A stretch of 64,000 nucleotides of DNA, taken from positions 4,154,001-4,218,000 of the forward strand of contig NZ_CP032419.1 in assembly GCF_003595175.1 (NCBI RefSeq), in the 5' to 3' direction. Source of the stretch: Pseudomonas cavernae. GTDB taxonomy: Bacteria; Pseudomonadota; Gammaproteobacteria; Pseudomonadales; Pseudomonadaceae. The position numbers were made by a program, and so were the translations under genes. The notes under the pieces are model-generated. The model searched no databases, was not told the DNA's origin, and worked only from the letters and a program-made list of their open reading frames with translations. Of the stretch, positions 52,025 through 63,199 are shown piece by piece. How positions within the stretch are numbered: position 1 is the first letter of the stretch; each line of letters opens with the position of its first letter.

Positions 52025-52378
52025 ATGCGGCGCCACGCGCTCTTCATCCTGTTCAGCCTGCTGGCGGGCTGTCAGACCACCCACGATTACCTGCTCGCCC
52101 AGGGCTACCCGCCGGCCTTCGCCGACGGCTATCAGGCCGGCTGCAACAGTGGGCACCAGGCCGCCGGCGCGATCAGCGGCGCATTCCAGAAGGACGTGCC
52201 GCGCTACCTCGCCGAAACCCAGTACGCCAGCGGCTGGGATGACGGCTTCCGTCAGTGCCAGGCCATGGCCGAGAGCGCCGAACGCAGGGACTACGAGCGG
52301 CAGCGCGGCGACCCGCGCGACGAGGATGGGCAGCGCGACCAGGATCGCGCCCTGAGCAAGGCTCTGCGTGGCAGCTGA
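52025..52378 (+). CDS. Small lipoprotein, Gly/Cys-rich YmgG-like hypothetical
   Basis: A 117-residue lipoprotein: MRRHALFILFSLLAGC places the lipid-attached Cys at residue 16 (lipobox LAGC). The body repeats the pattern FADGYQAGCNSG and WDDGFRQCQA, and the tail is charged (Arg, Asp). GGAGT gives a good start. It follows the DUF4105 gene by 93 bases and may share its transcript. I do not recognise the family. Confidence 0.78.
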   Translation: MRRHALFILFSLLAGCQTTHDYLLAQGYPPAFADGYQAGCNSGHQAAGAISGAFQKDVPRYLAETQYASGWDDGFRQCQAMAESAERRDYERQRGDPRDEDGQRDQDRALSKALRGS

Positions 52379-52441
52379 AGCGACCGGCAAACGCGCTCAA
52401 TGGGCCCCAAGCCCGTGGCCGAGCGTCACTTCGGAACGCAA

Positions 52442-52484
52442 ACGGGGCCCGCAGGCCCCGTAGCGTAAAGCGGCCCCTGGCCGC
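52442..52484. terminator. Two tandem hairpins between the lipoprotein gene and gdhA
   Basis: ACGGGGCC/GGCCCCGT (52442-52461) and GCGGCC/GGCCGC (52470-52484) lie between converging genes. T runs are short, so stopping may be partly Rho-dependent. Confidence 0.6.
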
Positions 52485-52495
52485 GAAGTGACCGC

Positions 52496-53851
<1,356 letters not shown>

Positions 53852-53928
53852 TTATTTGTTCGTTAGGTCAGGAATTGCCGCGCGACTCTACCAAGGCGAA
53901 CAGCACCACAACAGTGCAAAGCGTCGCC

Positions 53929-53957
53929 TTTATGTATTTTTATGGTGCATTTATGTA
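53929..53957 (-). promoter_or_regulatory. Direct repeats TTTATGTA upstream of gdhA
   Basis: TTTATGTA occurs at 53929-53936 and 53950-53957, 21 bases apart, two helical turns, inside an AT-rich patch about 100-125 bases before gdhA. The spacing suits a dimeric regulator. The regulator is unknown. Confidence 0.4.
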
Positions 53958-53978
53958 ATTCGACACGGGCGCCAGCCA

Positions 53979-54007
53979 AAAAAACGGAGCCCGCAGGCTC
54001 CGTTTTT
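53979..54007 (-). terminator. Terminator of ettA
   Basis: Stem AACGGAGCC / GGCTCCGTT with loop CGCA, followed on the minus strand by T7. It lies 15 bases past the ettA stop and upstream of gdhA. Confidence 0.92.
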
Positions 54008-54021
54008 GATTCCACTGACGC

Positions 54022-55689
<1,668 letters not shown>

Positions 55690-55997
55690 GAGAAACCTAG
55701 CTGCTGAGATGAAAGGAAAATGACGGAGCGCGACTGAGCGAAAATGGCGCGCCACCCGATGCCCCTGGTCGCTACCCTGTCGGGTCGCCAGGCCAGGCAT
55801 CCTGGCGCGCTGCTTGCCTTGCAACAGCAGTGCCCCGCGCGTGCGGCAAAGCTACCGGATTGTACCGGAGTGGGCAAACCGGCGCTCGTCGGCCAGGCTG
55901 GCACTTGGCCATTTTTCTAGGCATGCTAACCGGTCCGCGCGCGCCCCTGGCTGCGCCATGCCTGCCCTATTCAGCTGTTATCGCAGGAACTCCGCTC
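55690..55997. other. Divergent region between ettA and the MorA-like gene
   Basis: No gene is supported in these 308 bases. There are an inverted repeat GGCGCGCCA/TGGCGCGC (about 55746 and 55802) and a hairpin CCAGG-CAT-CCTGG (55791-55803). The MorA start GTG at 55998 is preceded by AGGAA. Confidence 0.5.
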
Positions 55998-58900
55998 GTG
56001 CCCAAGCCGCTGTCAGCCACCACCCCGCACGCACCCGCCGGCACCTCCGCCGCGCGCCTACCTGGGCCGGTGAAAGGCGCACTGTGGCTGCTGGTGGTGC
56101 TGACCCTGGGCGTGCTCAGCTGGCAGTTGCAGCAGGAGTTCAGCCAGCGCCTGGATAACCAGCGCCAGCGCACGCAGGAATACGGCCAGCAGCTGGCCGA
56201 TCATCTGGCGCTAAGTATGGAGCTCAAGGCCCTGGCCGGCCTCGCCCTGCTGCGCCAGCATGGCCTGCAGCCGGCACTGGACACCGGCCTACGGGGCCAC
56301 CTGCGGGAAATTTTTCCCGCCCTGCACAGCCTGGTCTGGCTGACTGCCGATGGTGCGATCCGCGCCGACAGCGCCGCACAACCGCTCAACGATCAAGCCT
56401 TCCTCGCCGCGCTGCTGCGCCGACACGCCGACCAGCCCTACCACTTCGCCTTCAGCCCCGCGGCGAATGGGCAGATCTATCTGCTGCTGCGCCAGAATTC
56501 TGGTGCTCAAGCGCAGGGTTACTGGGTCATCCGCGCCGGCACTCAGGCCCTGCGCAAAACCCTCAGCAACTTCGCGCACGGCGACCACCACTGGCTGCTC
56601 GAGGACCGCCAAGCACAGCGGGCGATCCTGCGCTGGGGCGGCAGCAGCCAGCCCCCCGGCAACACCCCAGTCACCGCCGAGGAGCAGGCGCAGAGCCTGT
56701 GGCAAACCGCATTGGCCGGCAGCGACTGGCAGTTGCGCGTGCTGTTCGATGCCCAGCAGGCCACCGCCGAGCTGTTGCCGCGACTGAGTGGCCGGCTGTT
56801 GTTGTTCGTGCTGTGCGCCGCCCTCGCGCTGCTCGCCCTGTACCGCCTGCACCGCGCGCAGCACGGCCTGCACGCCCTGAATGCCGCCTCGCAACGCGAA
56901 CTGCAGCAAGCCGGCAGCGTGCTGCGGGCCATCGAAGAACGGGTCCTGGTGACCGACGCCGACGGCCGGATCCGCTACCTCAACCCGCAGGCCGAGCAGC
57001 TGTTCGGCCTGACCCGTGCCCAGATGCTGGGACGGCCCATGTTGGAGCTGCTGCCCGGTCTCACCGCCCTGCATGAAGGCGCGCAGGAAAGCCTGGAACC
57101 GCAGAGGCTGGAGCAGGACGGCGAGCAGCGCCTGTTCGCCGTCAGCCGCAGCACGCTCGACGACGACAGCCTCGTTTGGGTGCTGCGCGATGTCACCGAC
57201 AAGCAATGCTCGCTACGCGTGCAGCAGCAAGCCCGGCGCCGCTATCAGGACATCTTCGAAGGCTGTGGCATCGCCCTCTGCGTCCTCGACCTGACGCAAT
57301 TGCGTGACTACCTCCAGCAACAGGGCCTGCGCGACGGTACGGGGTTGCGGCAATGGCTGCTCGAGCACCCCGAGCGCCATCAGCTGCTACTACAGGCCAT
57401 ACGCTTCAGCGAAACCAATCAGGTGGCCCTGCGCCTGCTCGGCGTGGACTCGCCCGACCAAGCCTGGCAGCAGCTGATCGGTCACAGCCCGCTGCGCCTT
57501 GACGGCATCCGTTTCCAGCTGCTGGCCGCGGTGCTCGAGGGCCGCCCGCAGTTCGAGACGGAGAGCCGCATCCGCACCGCGCAGGGCCATGAACGGCATC
57601 TGTGGCTGCTCTTGCGCCTACCGCAAGAACGGCAGGACTACCAGGCGGTGACCCTGAGCATCAATGACATCACCAGCCGCAAACGCGTCGAGCTGTCGCT
57701 GCTCGAACGCGAACGCTTCTGGTCCGAGGTGGTGCGCAGCATTCCCGATACGCTCTACGTGCACGACCTCAGTGCCGGGCGCGTGCTGTTCCACAACCAT
57801 CGCCTGGGCACCGACCTCGGCTACAGCAAGGCCGAGCTGCAGGCAATCGGCGCACCGCTGTGGGAGAAGATCCTCCACCCCGACGACTACGAACTGTACC
57901 GGCGGACGCGCAGCCTGCAGCGGGTGGTCGCCGACGGCCAACTGCTGACCTGCCAGTTGCGCTGGCGCCACCGCGACGGCAGCTGGCACTGGTTCGACAT
58001 CCGCGAGCAAGCCCTGAGCCGCGACGCCCAGGGTCGCGTCAGCCGCCTGATCGGCGTGGCCAAGGACATCACCGAGCAGATCGAAGCCAGCCAGTCGCTG
58101 CTGGCCAGCGAGCAACGCTACCGGCTGCTGGCGGAAAGCATCAGCGACGTGATCTTCTCCACCAACAATCAGCTCGAGCTCAACTACATCAGCCCCTCGG
58201 CGCAGGGCATGTTCGGCTACAGCAGCGACTGGCTAGTGGCCAACGGCTTGTTCCCGCTCATCTCCAACCCGAACCAACTCGATCTCATCTACACCCTGCT
58301 GGAGCGGGTACGCCAGGCTCTCGGCAATCCGCAGCGGCTGACCGAGCTGCGCCGGCAACTGCCGACCCAACTGCTGGCACTCGACTGCCTGCGCGCCGAT
58401 GGCCGCAAGATCGCGGTGGAGCTGCGTCTGAGCTTGATGTGGGACGCCCACGGCGTGTTCGAGGGGCTACTCGGCGTGGTCCGCGATATCAGCCAGCAGC
58501 GCCGCAGTGAGAGAGATCTGCGCATGGCAGCGACGGTATTCGAGCACTCGACCTCGGCGATCCTGGTCACCGATCCGGCCGGCTATATCGTCCAGGTCAA
58601 CGAAGCGTTCAGCCGGGTCAGCGGTTACGCCGCCACCGAGGTGCTCGACCAACTGCCCGGCATCCTCACCGCCGACCGTCAGCAGGCCCAACAGCTGCAC
58701 TATGTGCTCGCCCAGCTCAACCTGCAGGGCAGCTGGGAAGGCGAGCTGTGGCTCAAGCGCCGCAGCGGCGAGCCGTTCCCGGCCTGGGTCGGCATCACCG
58801 CGGTGCAGGACGAGGAAGGCGATCTGGTCAGCTACGTGTGCTTCTTCAGCGACATCAGCGAGCGCAAGGCCAGCGAGCAACGCATCCACCGCCTGGCCTA

Positions 58901-60206
58901 CTACGACGCCCTCACCCACCTGCCCAACCGCACGCTGTTCCAGGATCGCCTGCACACCGCCCTGCAGCACGCCGAACGGCACCGCGAGTGGGTGGTGCTG
59001 ATGTTCCTCGACCTCGACCGCTTCAAGCCGATCAACGACTCCCTCGGCCATGCCGCCGGCGACCGCATGCTCAAGGACGTGGCGGTGCGCCTGGCCGCCT
59101 GCGTCGCCGAGGACGACACCGTGGCGCGCATGGGCGGCGACGAATTCACCCTGCTGCTGCAACCGCACAGCACCCGCGAGGGCGCGCTGAACCGCGCCGT
59201 GCATGTCGCCGAACAGATTCTCGCCAGCCTGGCGCGGCCGTTCATCCTCGAAGGCCGCGAATTCTTCGTCACCGCCAGCATCGGCATCGCCCTCAGCCCG
59301 CAGGACGGCCAGGAGCTGAGCCAGTTGATGAAGAATGCCGATACCGCCATGTACCACGCCAAGGAACGCGGCAAGAACAACTTCCAGTTCTACCAGGCGG
59401 ACATGAACGCCAGCGCCCTCGAGCGTCTGGAGCTGGAAAGCGACCTGCGCCACGCCCTCGAGCAGAACGAATTCGTCCTCCACTACCAGCCGCAATTCAG
59501 CGGCAACGGCCAGCGCCTGACCGGTGCCGAAGCCCTGCTGCGCTGGCGTCATCCACGCCGCGGACTGGTGCCGCCGGGCGAGTTCATTCCGGTGCTGGAA
59601 GAGCTCGGCCTAGTGGTGCAGGTCGGCGACTGGGTGCTGGCCGAGGCCTGCCGCCAGCTCAAGGCCTGGCAAAAGGCCGGGGTGCGGGTGGCGAAGATCG
59701 CCGTCAACCTGTCCGCCCGCCAGTTCTGCGAAGGCCAGCTGGTCGAGCGCATCGCCGCCATCCTCGCGGACAGCGGCGCCGCCCCGGCCTGCCTGGAGCT
59801 GGAACTCACCGAAAGCATCCTGATGCGCGACGTCGACAGCGCCATGCAGACCCTCGCCGAGCTCAAGCGCCTGGGCGTCTCCGTCGCGGTGGACGACTTC
59901 GGCACCGGCTATTCCTCGCTCAACTACCTCAAGCAGTTCCCCATCGACGTGCTGAAGATCGACCGCAGCTTCGTCGACGGCCTGCCCAGCGGCGAGCAGG
60001 ACGCGCAGATCGCCCGCGCCATCATCGCCATGGCCCACAGCCTGAACCTGCAGGTGATCGCCGAGGGCGTGGAAAGCCAGGCGCAGCTGGACTTCCTCCG
60101 CGAGCACGGCTGCGACGAGGTGCAGGGCTTTCTGCTGAGCAAACCGATGCCGGCCAAGCAGTTCGCCGCCCAATTCAGTGGCGCGGCGCTGTTCATCCTC
60201 GACTGA
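55998..60206 (+). CDS. morA: MorA-type membrane diguanylate cyclase/phosphodiesterase
   Basis: A 1402-residue c-di-GMP enzyme. Helix 1 (about residues 26-44, GALWLLVVLTLGVLSW) and helix 2 (about 265-285, LLLFVLCAALALLALYRL) enclose a periplasmic sensor domain. At least four PAS domains follow (starting near 305, 577, 704 and 844). The GGDEF domain has an intact MGGDEF near residue 1047, and the EAL domain begins with GAEALLRW near 1176. Both halves look active. P. aeruginosa MorA (PA4601) has the same build, size and the same neighbour glyA. GTG at 55998 is chosen; the frame is open to 55830. Confidence 0.9.
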   Translation: MPKPLSATTPHAPAGTSAARLPGPVKGALWLLVVLTLGVLSWQLQQEFSQRLDNQRQRTQEYGQQLADHLALSMELKALAGLALLRQHGLQPALDTGLRGHLREIFPALHSLVWLTADGAIRADSAAQPLNDQAFLAALLRRHADQPYHFAFSPAANGQIYLLLRQNSGAQAQGYWVIRAGTQALRKTLSNFAHGDHHWLLEDRQAQRAILRWGGSSQPPGNTPVTAEEQAQSLWQTALAGSDWQLRVLFDAQQATAELLPRLSGRLLLFVLCAALALLALYRLHRAQHGLHALNAASQRELQQAGSVLRAIEERVLVTDADGRIRYLNPQAEQLFGLTRAQMLGRPMLELLPGLTALHEGAQESLEPQRLEQDGEQRLFAVSRSTLDDDSLVWVLRDVTDKQCSLRVQQQARRRYQDIFEGCGIALCVLDLTQLRDYLQQQGLRDGTGLRQWLLEHPERHQLLLQAIRFSETNQVALRLLGVDSPDQAWQQLIGHSPLRLDGIRFQLLAAVLEGRPQFETESRIRTAQGHERHLWLLLRLPQERQDYQAVTLSINDITSRKRVELSLLERERFWSEVVRSIPDTLYVHDLSAGRVLFHNHRLGTDLGYSKAELQAIGAPLWEKILHPDDYELYRRTRSLQRVVADGQLLTCQLRWRHRDGSWHWFDIREQALSRDAQGRVSRLIGVAKDITEQIEASQSLLASEQRYRLLAESISDVIFSTNNQLELNYISPSAQGMFGYSSDWLVANGLFPLISNPNQLDLIYTLLERVRQALGNPQRLTELRRQLPTQLLALDCLRADGRKIAVELRLSLMWDAHGVFEGLLGVVRDISQQRRSERDLRMAATVFEHSTSAILVTDPAGYIVQVNEAFSRVSGYAATEVLDQLPGILTADRQQAQQLHYVLAQLNLQGSWEGELWLKRRSGEPFPAWVGITAVQDEEGDLVSYVCFFSDISERKASEQRIHRLAYYDALTHLPNRTLFQDRLHTALQHAERHREWVVLMFLDLDRFKPINDSLGHAAGDRMLKDVAVRLAACVAEDDTVARMGGDEFTLLLQPHSTREGALNRAVHVAEQILASLARPFILEGREFFVTASIGIALSPQDGQELSQLMKNADTAMYHAKERGKNNFQFYQADMNASALERLELESDLRHALEQNEFVLHYQPQFSGNGQRLTGAEALLRWRHPRRGLVPPGEFIPVLEELGLVVQVGDWVLAEACRQLKAWQKAGVRVAKIAVNLSARQFCEGQLVERIAAILADSGAAPACLELELTESILMRDVDSAMQTLAELKRLGVSVAVDDFGTGYSSLNYLKQFPIDVLKIDRSFVDGLPSGEQDAQIARAIIAMAHSLNLQVIAEGVESQAQLDFLREHGCDEVQGFLLSKPMPAKQFAAQFSGAALFILD

Positions 60207-60279
60207 AACTGCCGCCAAGCCCCGGGCTGTCTTGAGGCCCGCTTGTCCGCGACGTGACTGCCTTTCATATCCCAGCAGC

Positions 60280-60319
60280 GGGCGGATGGGGTAGAATTCG
60301 CCCCCTCTTTCATCCGCCC
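60280..60319 (+). promoter_or_regulatory. glyA promoter with inverted repeat
   Basis: TAGAAT (60292-60297) is a good -10 element. It lies in the inner hairpin GGGG/CCCC, itself inside a perfect 9-base inverted repeat GGGCGGATG (60280-60288) / CATCCGCCC (60311-60319). No good -35 is seen. The arms could bind a regulator or fold in the leader. Confidence 0.5.
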
Positions 60320-60344
60320 AGCTGATTATTCTCAGGGGATTGCC

Positions 60345-61598
60345 ATGTTCAGCCGTGATTTGACTCTCGCCAACTACGATGCCGACTTGTTCGCCGCGAT
60401 GGAGCAAGAAGCCCAGCGCCAGGAAGAGCACATCGAGCTGATCGCCTCGGAGAACTACACCAGCCCGGCGGTGATGGAAGCCCAGGGTTCGGTGCTGACC
60501 AACAAGTACGCCGAAGGCTATCCGGGCAAGCGTTACTACGGCGGTTGCGAATACGTCGACGTGATCGAGCAACTGGCCATCGACCGCGCCAAGCAGCTGT
60601 TCGGCGCCGACTACGCCAACGTCCAGCCGCACGCCGGCAGCCAGGCCAACAGCGCGGTCTACCTGGCCCTGCTGCAGGCCGGTGACACCATCCTCGGCAT
60701 GAGCCTGGCCCACGGCGGCCACCTGACCCACGGCGCCAGCGTCAGCTCCTCCGGCAAGCTGTACCACGCCGTGCAGTACGGCATCGACGGCAACGGCCTG
60801 ATCGACTACGACGAAGTCGAGCGCCTGGCCGTCGAGCACAAGCCGAAGATGATCATCGCCGGCTTCTCCGCCTACTCGCAGGTCCTGGACTTCCCGCGCT
60901 TCCGCGCCATCGCCGACAAGGTCGGGGCCTACCTGTTCGTCGACATGGCCCACGTCGCCGGCCTGGTTGCCGCCGGCGTGTACCCGAACCCGGTGCCGTT
61001 CGCCGACGTGGTCACCACCACCACCCACAAGACCCTGCGCGGCCCGCGCGGCGGCCTGATCCTCGCGCGCAAGAACGAGGAGATCGAGAAGAAGCTGAAT
61101 TCCGCGGTCTTCCCGGGCGCCCAGGGCGGCCCGCTGGAGCACGTCATCGCCGCCAAGGCGGTGTGCTTCAAGGAAGCGCTGCAGCCTGAGTTCAAGGCAT
61201 ACCAGCAGCAGGTGGTGAAGAACGCTCAGACCATGGCCAGCGTGTTCATCGAGCACGGCTTCGACGTGGTTTCCGGCGGCACCCAGAACCACCTGTTCCT
61301 GCTCAGCCTGATCAAGCAGGACATCACCGGTAAGGACGCCGACGCCGCCCTGGGTCGCGCCTTCATCACCGTCAATAAAAACAGCGTGCCCAACGACCCG
61401 CGTTCGCCGTTCGTCACCTCCGGTCTGCGCATCGGCACCCCGGCCGTGACCACCCGCGGCTTCAAGGAAGCCGAGTGCCGCGAGCTGGCCGGCTGGATCT
61501 GCGAGATCCTCAACAACCTGGGCGATGAGTCGGTGGTCGACCGCATCCGTGAGCAGGTCAAGGCCCTGTGCGCCAAGTTCCCGGTGTACGGCAACTAA
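60345..61598 (+). CDS. glyA: Serine hydroxymethyltransferase
   Basis: A PLP enzyme of 417 residues that converts serine and THF to glycine and methylene-THF. Conserved blocks: [42 protein letters not shown] (PLP Lys near residue 229) and [15 protein letters not shown]. The start ATG at 60345 has GGGGA upstream. It follows the MorA gene, as glyA does in P. aeruginosa (from memory). Pseudomonads often carry more than one glyA; only one is in view. Confidence 0.97.
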   Translation: MFSRDLTLANYDADLFAAMEQEAQRQEEHIELIASENYTSPAVMEAQGSVLTNKYAEGYPGKRYYGGCEYVDVIEQLAIDRAKQLFGADYANVQPHAGSQANSAVYLALLQAGDTILGMSLAHGGHLTHGASVSSSGKLYHAVQYGIDGNGLIDYDEVERLAVEHKPKMIIAGFSAYSQVLDFPRFRAIADKVGAYLFVDMAHVAGLVAAGVYPNPVPFADVVTTTTHKTLRGPRGGLILARKNEEIEKKLNSAVFPGAQGGPLEHVIAAKAVCFKEALQPEFKAYQQQVVKNAQTMASVFIEHGFDVVSGGTQNHLFLLSLIKQDITGKDADAALGRAFITVNKNSVPNDPRSPFVTSGLRIGTPAVTTRGFKEAECRELAGWICEILNNLGDESVVDRIREQVKALCAKFPVYGN

Positions 61599-61613
61599 GC
61601 TCTGCGCAATAGA

Positions 61614-61640
61614 AAAAGCCCGGCCAAGTGCCGGGCTTTT
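61614..61640 (+). terminator. Terminator of glyA
   Basis: Stem AAAAGCCCGGC / GCCGGGCTTTT with loop CAAGT, followed by TTGTTT, 15 bases after the glyA stop. Confidence 0.92.
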
Positions 61641-61668
61641 TTGTTTCTCACTCCAGGAGCCTGCTTTT

Positions 61669-61744
61669 GTAGGATGGGTTAAGCCGAAGGTGATACCCAT
61701 GCAGGCCGGTGGCGATGGGTGTCGCTGCGCTCAACCCATCCTAC
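61669..61744. repeat. Inverted pair of GTAGGATGG units
   Basis: The outer arms GTAGGATGGGTT (61669-61680) and AACCCATCCTAC (61733-61744) are perfect complements. Inner segments GATACCCAT and ATGGGTGTC also pair. It is the same family as at 15.5 and 31.4-31.7 kb, between glyA and the CobW gene. Confidence 0.9.
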
Positions 61745-61762
61745 GGACTGCGGGTGATGGAC

Positions 61763-62737
61763 TCATGCCACGACGGCGGCGAAGCCCTGGCGGATCTGCT
61801 CCTCCGGCAGATTGTCACCAATAAACACCATCACGCTCTCACGCGCCTCAGCGGCGCCCCACTCGCTGTCCCAGTCGAAGCCATAGAGCTTGAGCACGCC
61901 CTGGAATACCAGGCGGCGCGGTTCGCCAGCGATGCTCAGCACGCCCTTGTAGCGCAACAGAGAGCTGCCGTGCTGCTCCAGCAGCGCGTTCATGAATTCG
62001 CTGAGCCGGTCTATGTCCAGCGCCTGTTCACTGCGCAGCACCAGGGTGGCGATGCGATCGGCATTCTTTCCGGCGGGCACCGCCGGACGCAGGTTGAGGT
62101 TCGGGCCGAGCTCGGCATTCAGGTTGAAGCCGCGCACATCGAGCAGCTCGGCCAGGTCGATACGGCCGTGCTCGACCACGCGGATCGGCGCGCGGCTATT
62201 GATCCGCTGCAAGCGCTGGGACAGCGCCGCGAAGCTGGCCGGCGCGACCAGGTCGGTCTTGCTCACCAGAATGCGGTCGGCGAAACCGACCTGGGCCTGG
62301 GCGATGGCCTCTTGCAGGTGGATGTCGGCATGCGCGGCGTCCACCAGGGTGATGATGCCGTCGAGGACATAGCGCTCACGCAACTCCTCGTCGACGAAGA
62401 AGGCCTGTGCCACCGGCGCCGGATCGGCCAGGCCGGTGCATTCGATCACCAAGCGGTCGAAGGCGATCTCGCCGCTGTCCAGGCGCTCGAGCAGCAGATA
62501 CAGGGCACGCTCGAGGTCGCCGAGGATGCTGCAGCACACGCAGCCGTTGGCCAGGGTCAGCACTTGCACCGGCTGGTCGCCGAGCAGTTGGCTGTCGATG
62601 CCGGATTCGGCGAACTCGTTTTCGATCACCGCGAGCTTCAGACCGTGTTCGGCCTCGAGCAGGTAGCGCAACAGGGTGGTTTTGCCGGCACCGAGAAAGC
62701 CGCTGAGCACGGTGACGGGAATGGGCAGATGGGGCAT
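61763..62737 (-). CDS. CobW/YjiA family GTPase, putative zinc metallochaperone
   Basis: A 324-residue G3E GTPase. Walker A GFLGAGKTTLL near residue 13, the metal motif NGCVCC (CxCC) near residue 65, IECTGLADP and SKTDLV follow. The C-terminal CobW_C domain (about 220-324) ends in ESVMVFIGDNLPEEQIRQG. YjiA-type proteins carry zinc or other metals to client enzymes; the client is not shown. ATG 62737 is the family start. From memory, the CobW-ybdD-cstA series is as in P. aeruginosa. Confidence 0.9.
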   Translation of the reverse strand: MPHLPIPVTVLSGFLGAGKTTLLRYLLEAEHGLKLAVIENEFAESGIDSQLLGDQPVQVLTLANGCVCCSILGDLERALYLLLERLDSGEIAFDRLVIECTGLADPAPVAQAFFVDEELRERYVLDGIITLVDAAHADIHLQEAIAQAQVGFADRILVSKTDLVAPASFAALSQRLQRINSRAPIRVVEHGRIDLAELLDVRGFNLNAELGPNLNLRPAVPAGKNADRIATLVLRSEQALDIDRLSEFMNALLEQHGSSLLRYKGVLSIAGEPRRLVFQGVLKLYGFDWDSEWGAAEARESVMVFIGDNLPEEQIRQGFAAVVA

Positions 62738-62781
62738 GGGGATTCCTGAAGGTTTGGCGACCTGCATGTTGGGGAGATTTC

Positions 62782-62892
62782 GTAGGTTGGGCTGAGCCCG
62801 CGCCGCCCAACGACGGGGCGCGAGCCTGGCCACGGTGTTGCAGCCATCCCTGCTCGTTGGGCTTCGTCGCTACGCTCCTCAACCCAACCTAC
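62782..62892. repeat. GTAGGTTGGG inverted repeat, variant element
   Basis: GTAGGTTGGG at 62782-62791 and CCCAACCTAC at 62883-62892 are exact complements, with GCTGAG/CTCCTCAA continuing the arms. The 111-base element sits between the CobW gene and ybdD. It resembles, but differs from, the GTAGGATGG family. Confidence 0.8.
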
Positions 62893-62944
62893 AACAGCAA
62901 CGCGCCACGACGAGGCGTGGCGCGTGAGTTACAAACAACCACTT

Positions 62945-63142
62945 TCAGCAACAGCGAAAGCCCTTGCTGCCGCCGTAACGCGCCTCCTGACGCTCGCGGA
63001 AAAACTCCTCGTAGCTCATCACCGGCAGGTCCGGATGGGTCTTGTGCATGTGCTCGACGTAGTTATCGTAGTCCGGCATGCCCACCATCAGGCGGGCCGC
63101 CTGACCCAGGTACTTACCCAAGCGGCTGAGGTCATTGAACAT
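62945..63142 (-). CDS. YbdD/YjiX family protein (DUF466)
   Basis: A 65-residue protein: [25 protein letters not shown] and [15 protein letters not shown] are the family blocks, ending in two Cys (FRCC). It almost always follows cstA-type transporters and is probably needed for peptide or pyruvate uptake. It lies 57 bases downstream of cstA, in the same operon. Confidence 0.93.
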   Translation of the reverse strand: MFNDLSRLGKYLGQAARLMVGMPDYDNYVEHMHKTHPDLPVMSYEEFFRERQEARYGGSKGFRCC

Positions 63143-63199
63143 ATCCGGCTACCTCATGAGGGTGCGGCACTCGGCCGATTGGCCGGGTGCCGCACCAGT

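Noticed and set aside
59610..61700. 696-codon open frame on the minus strand
   Set aside because: It spans two genes on the other strand (the morA end and glyA), both with intact motifs.
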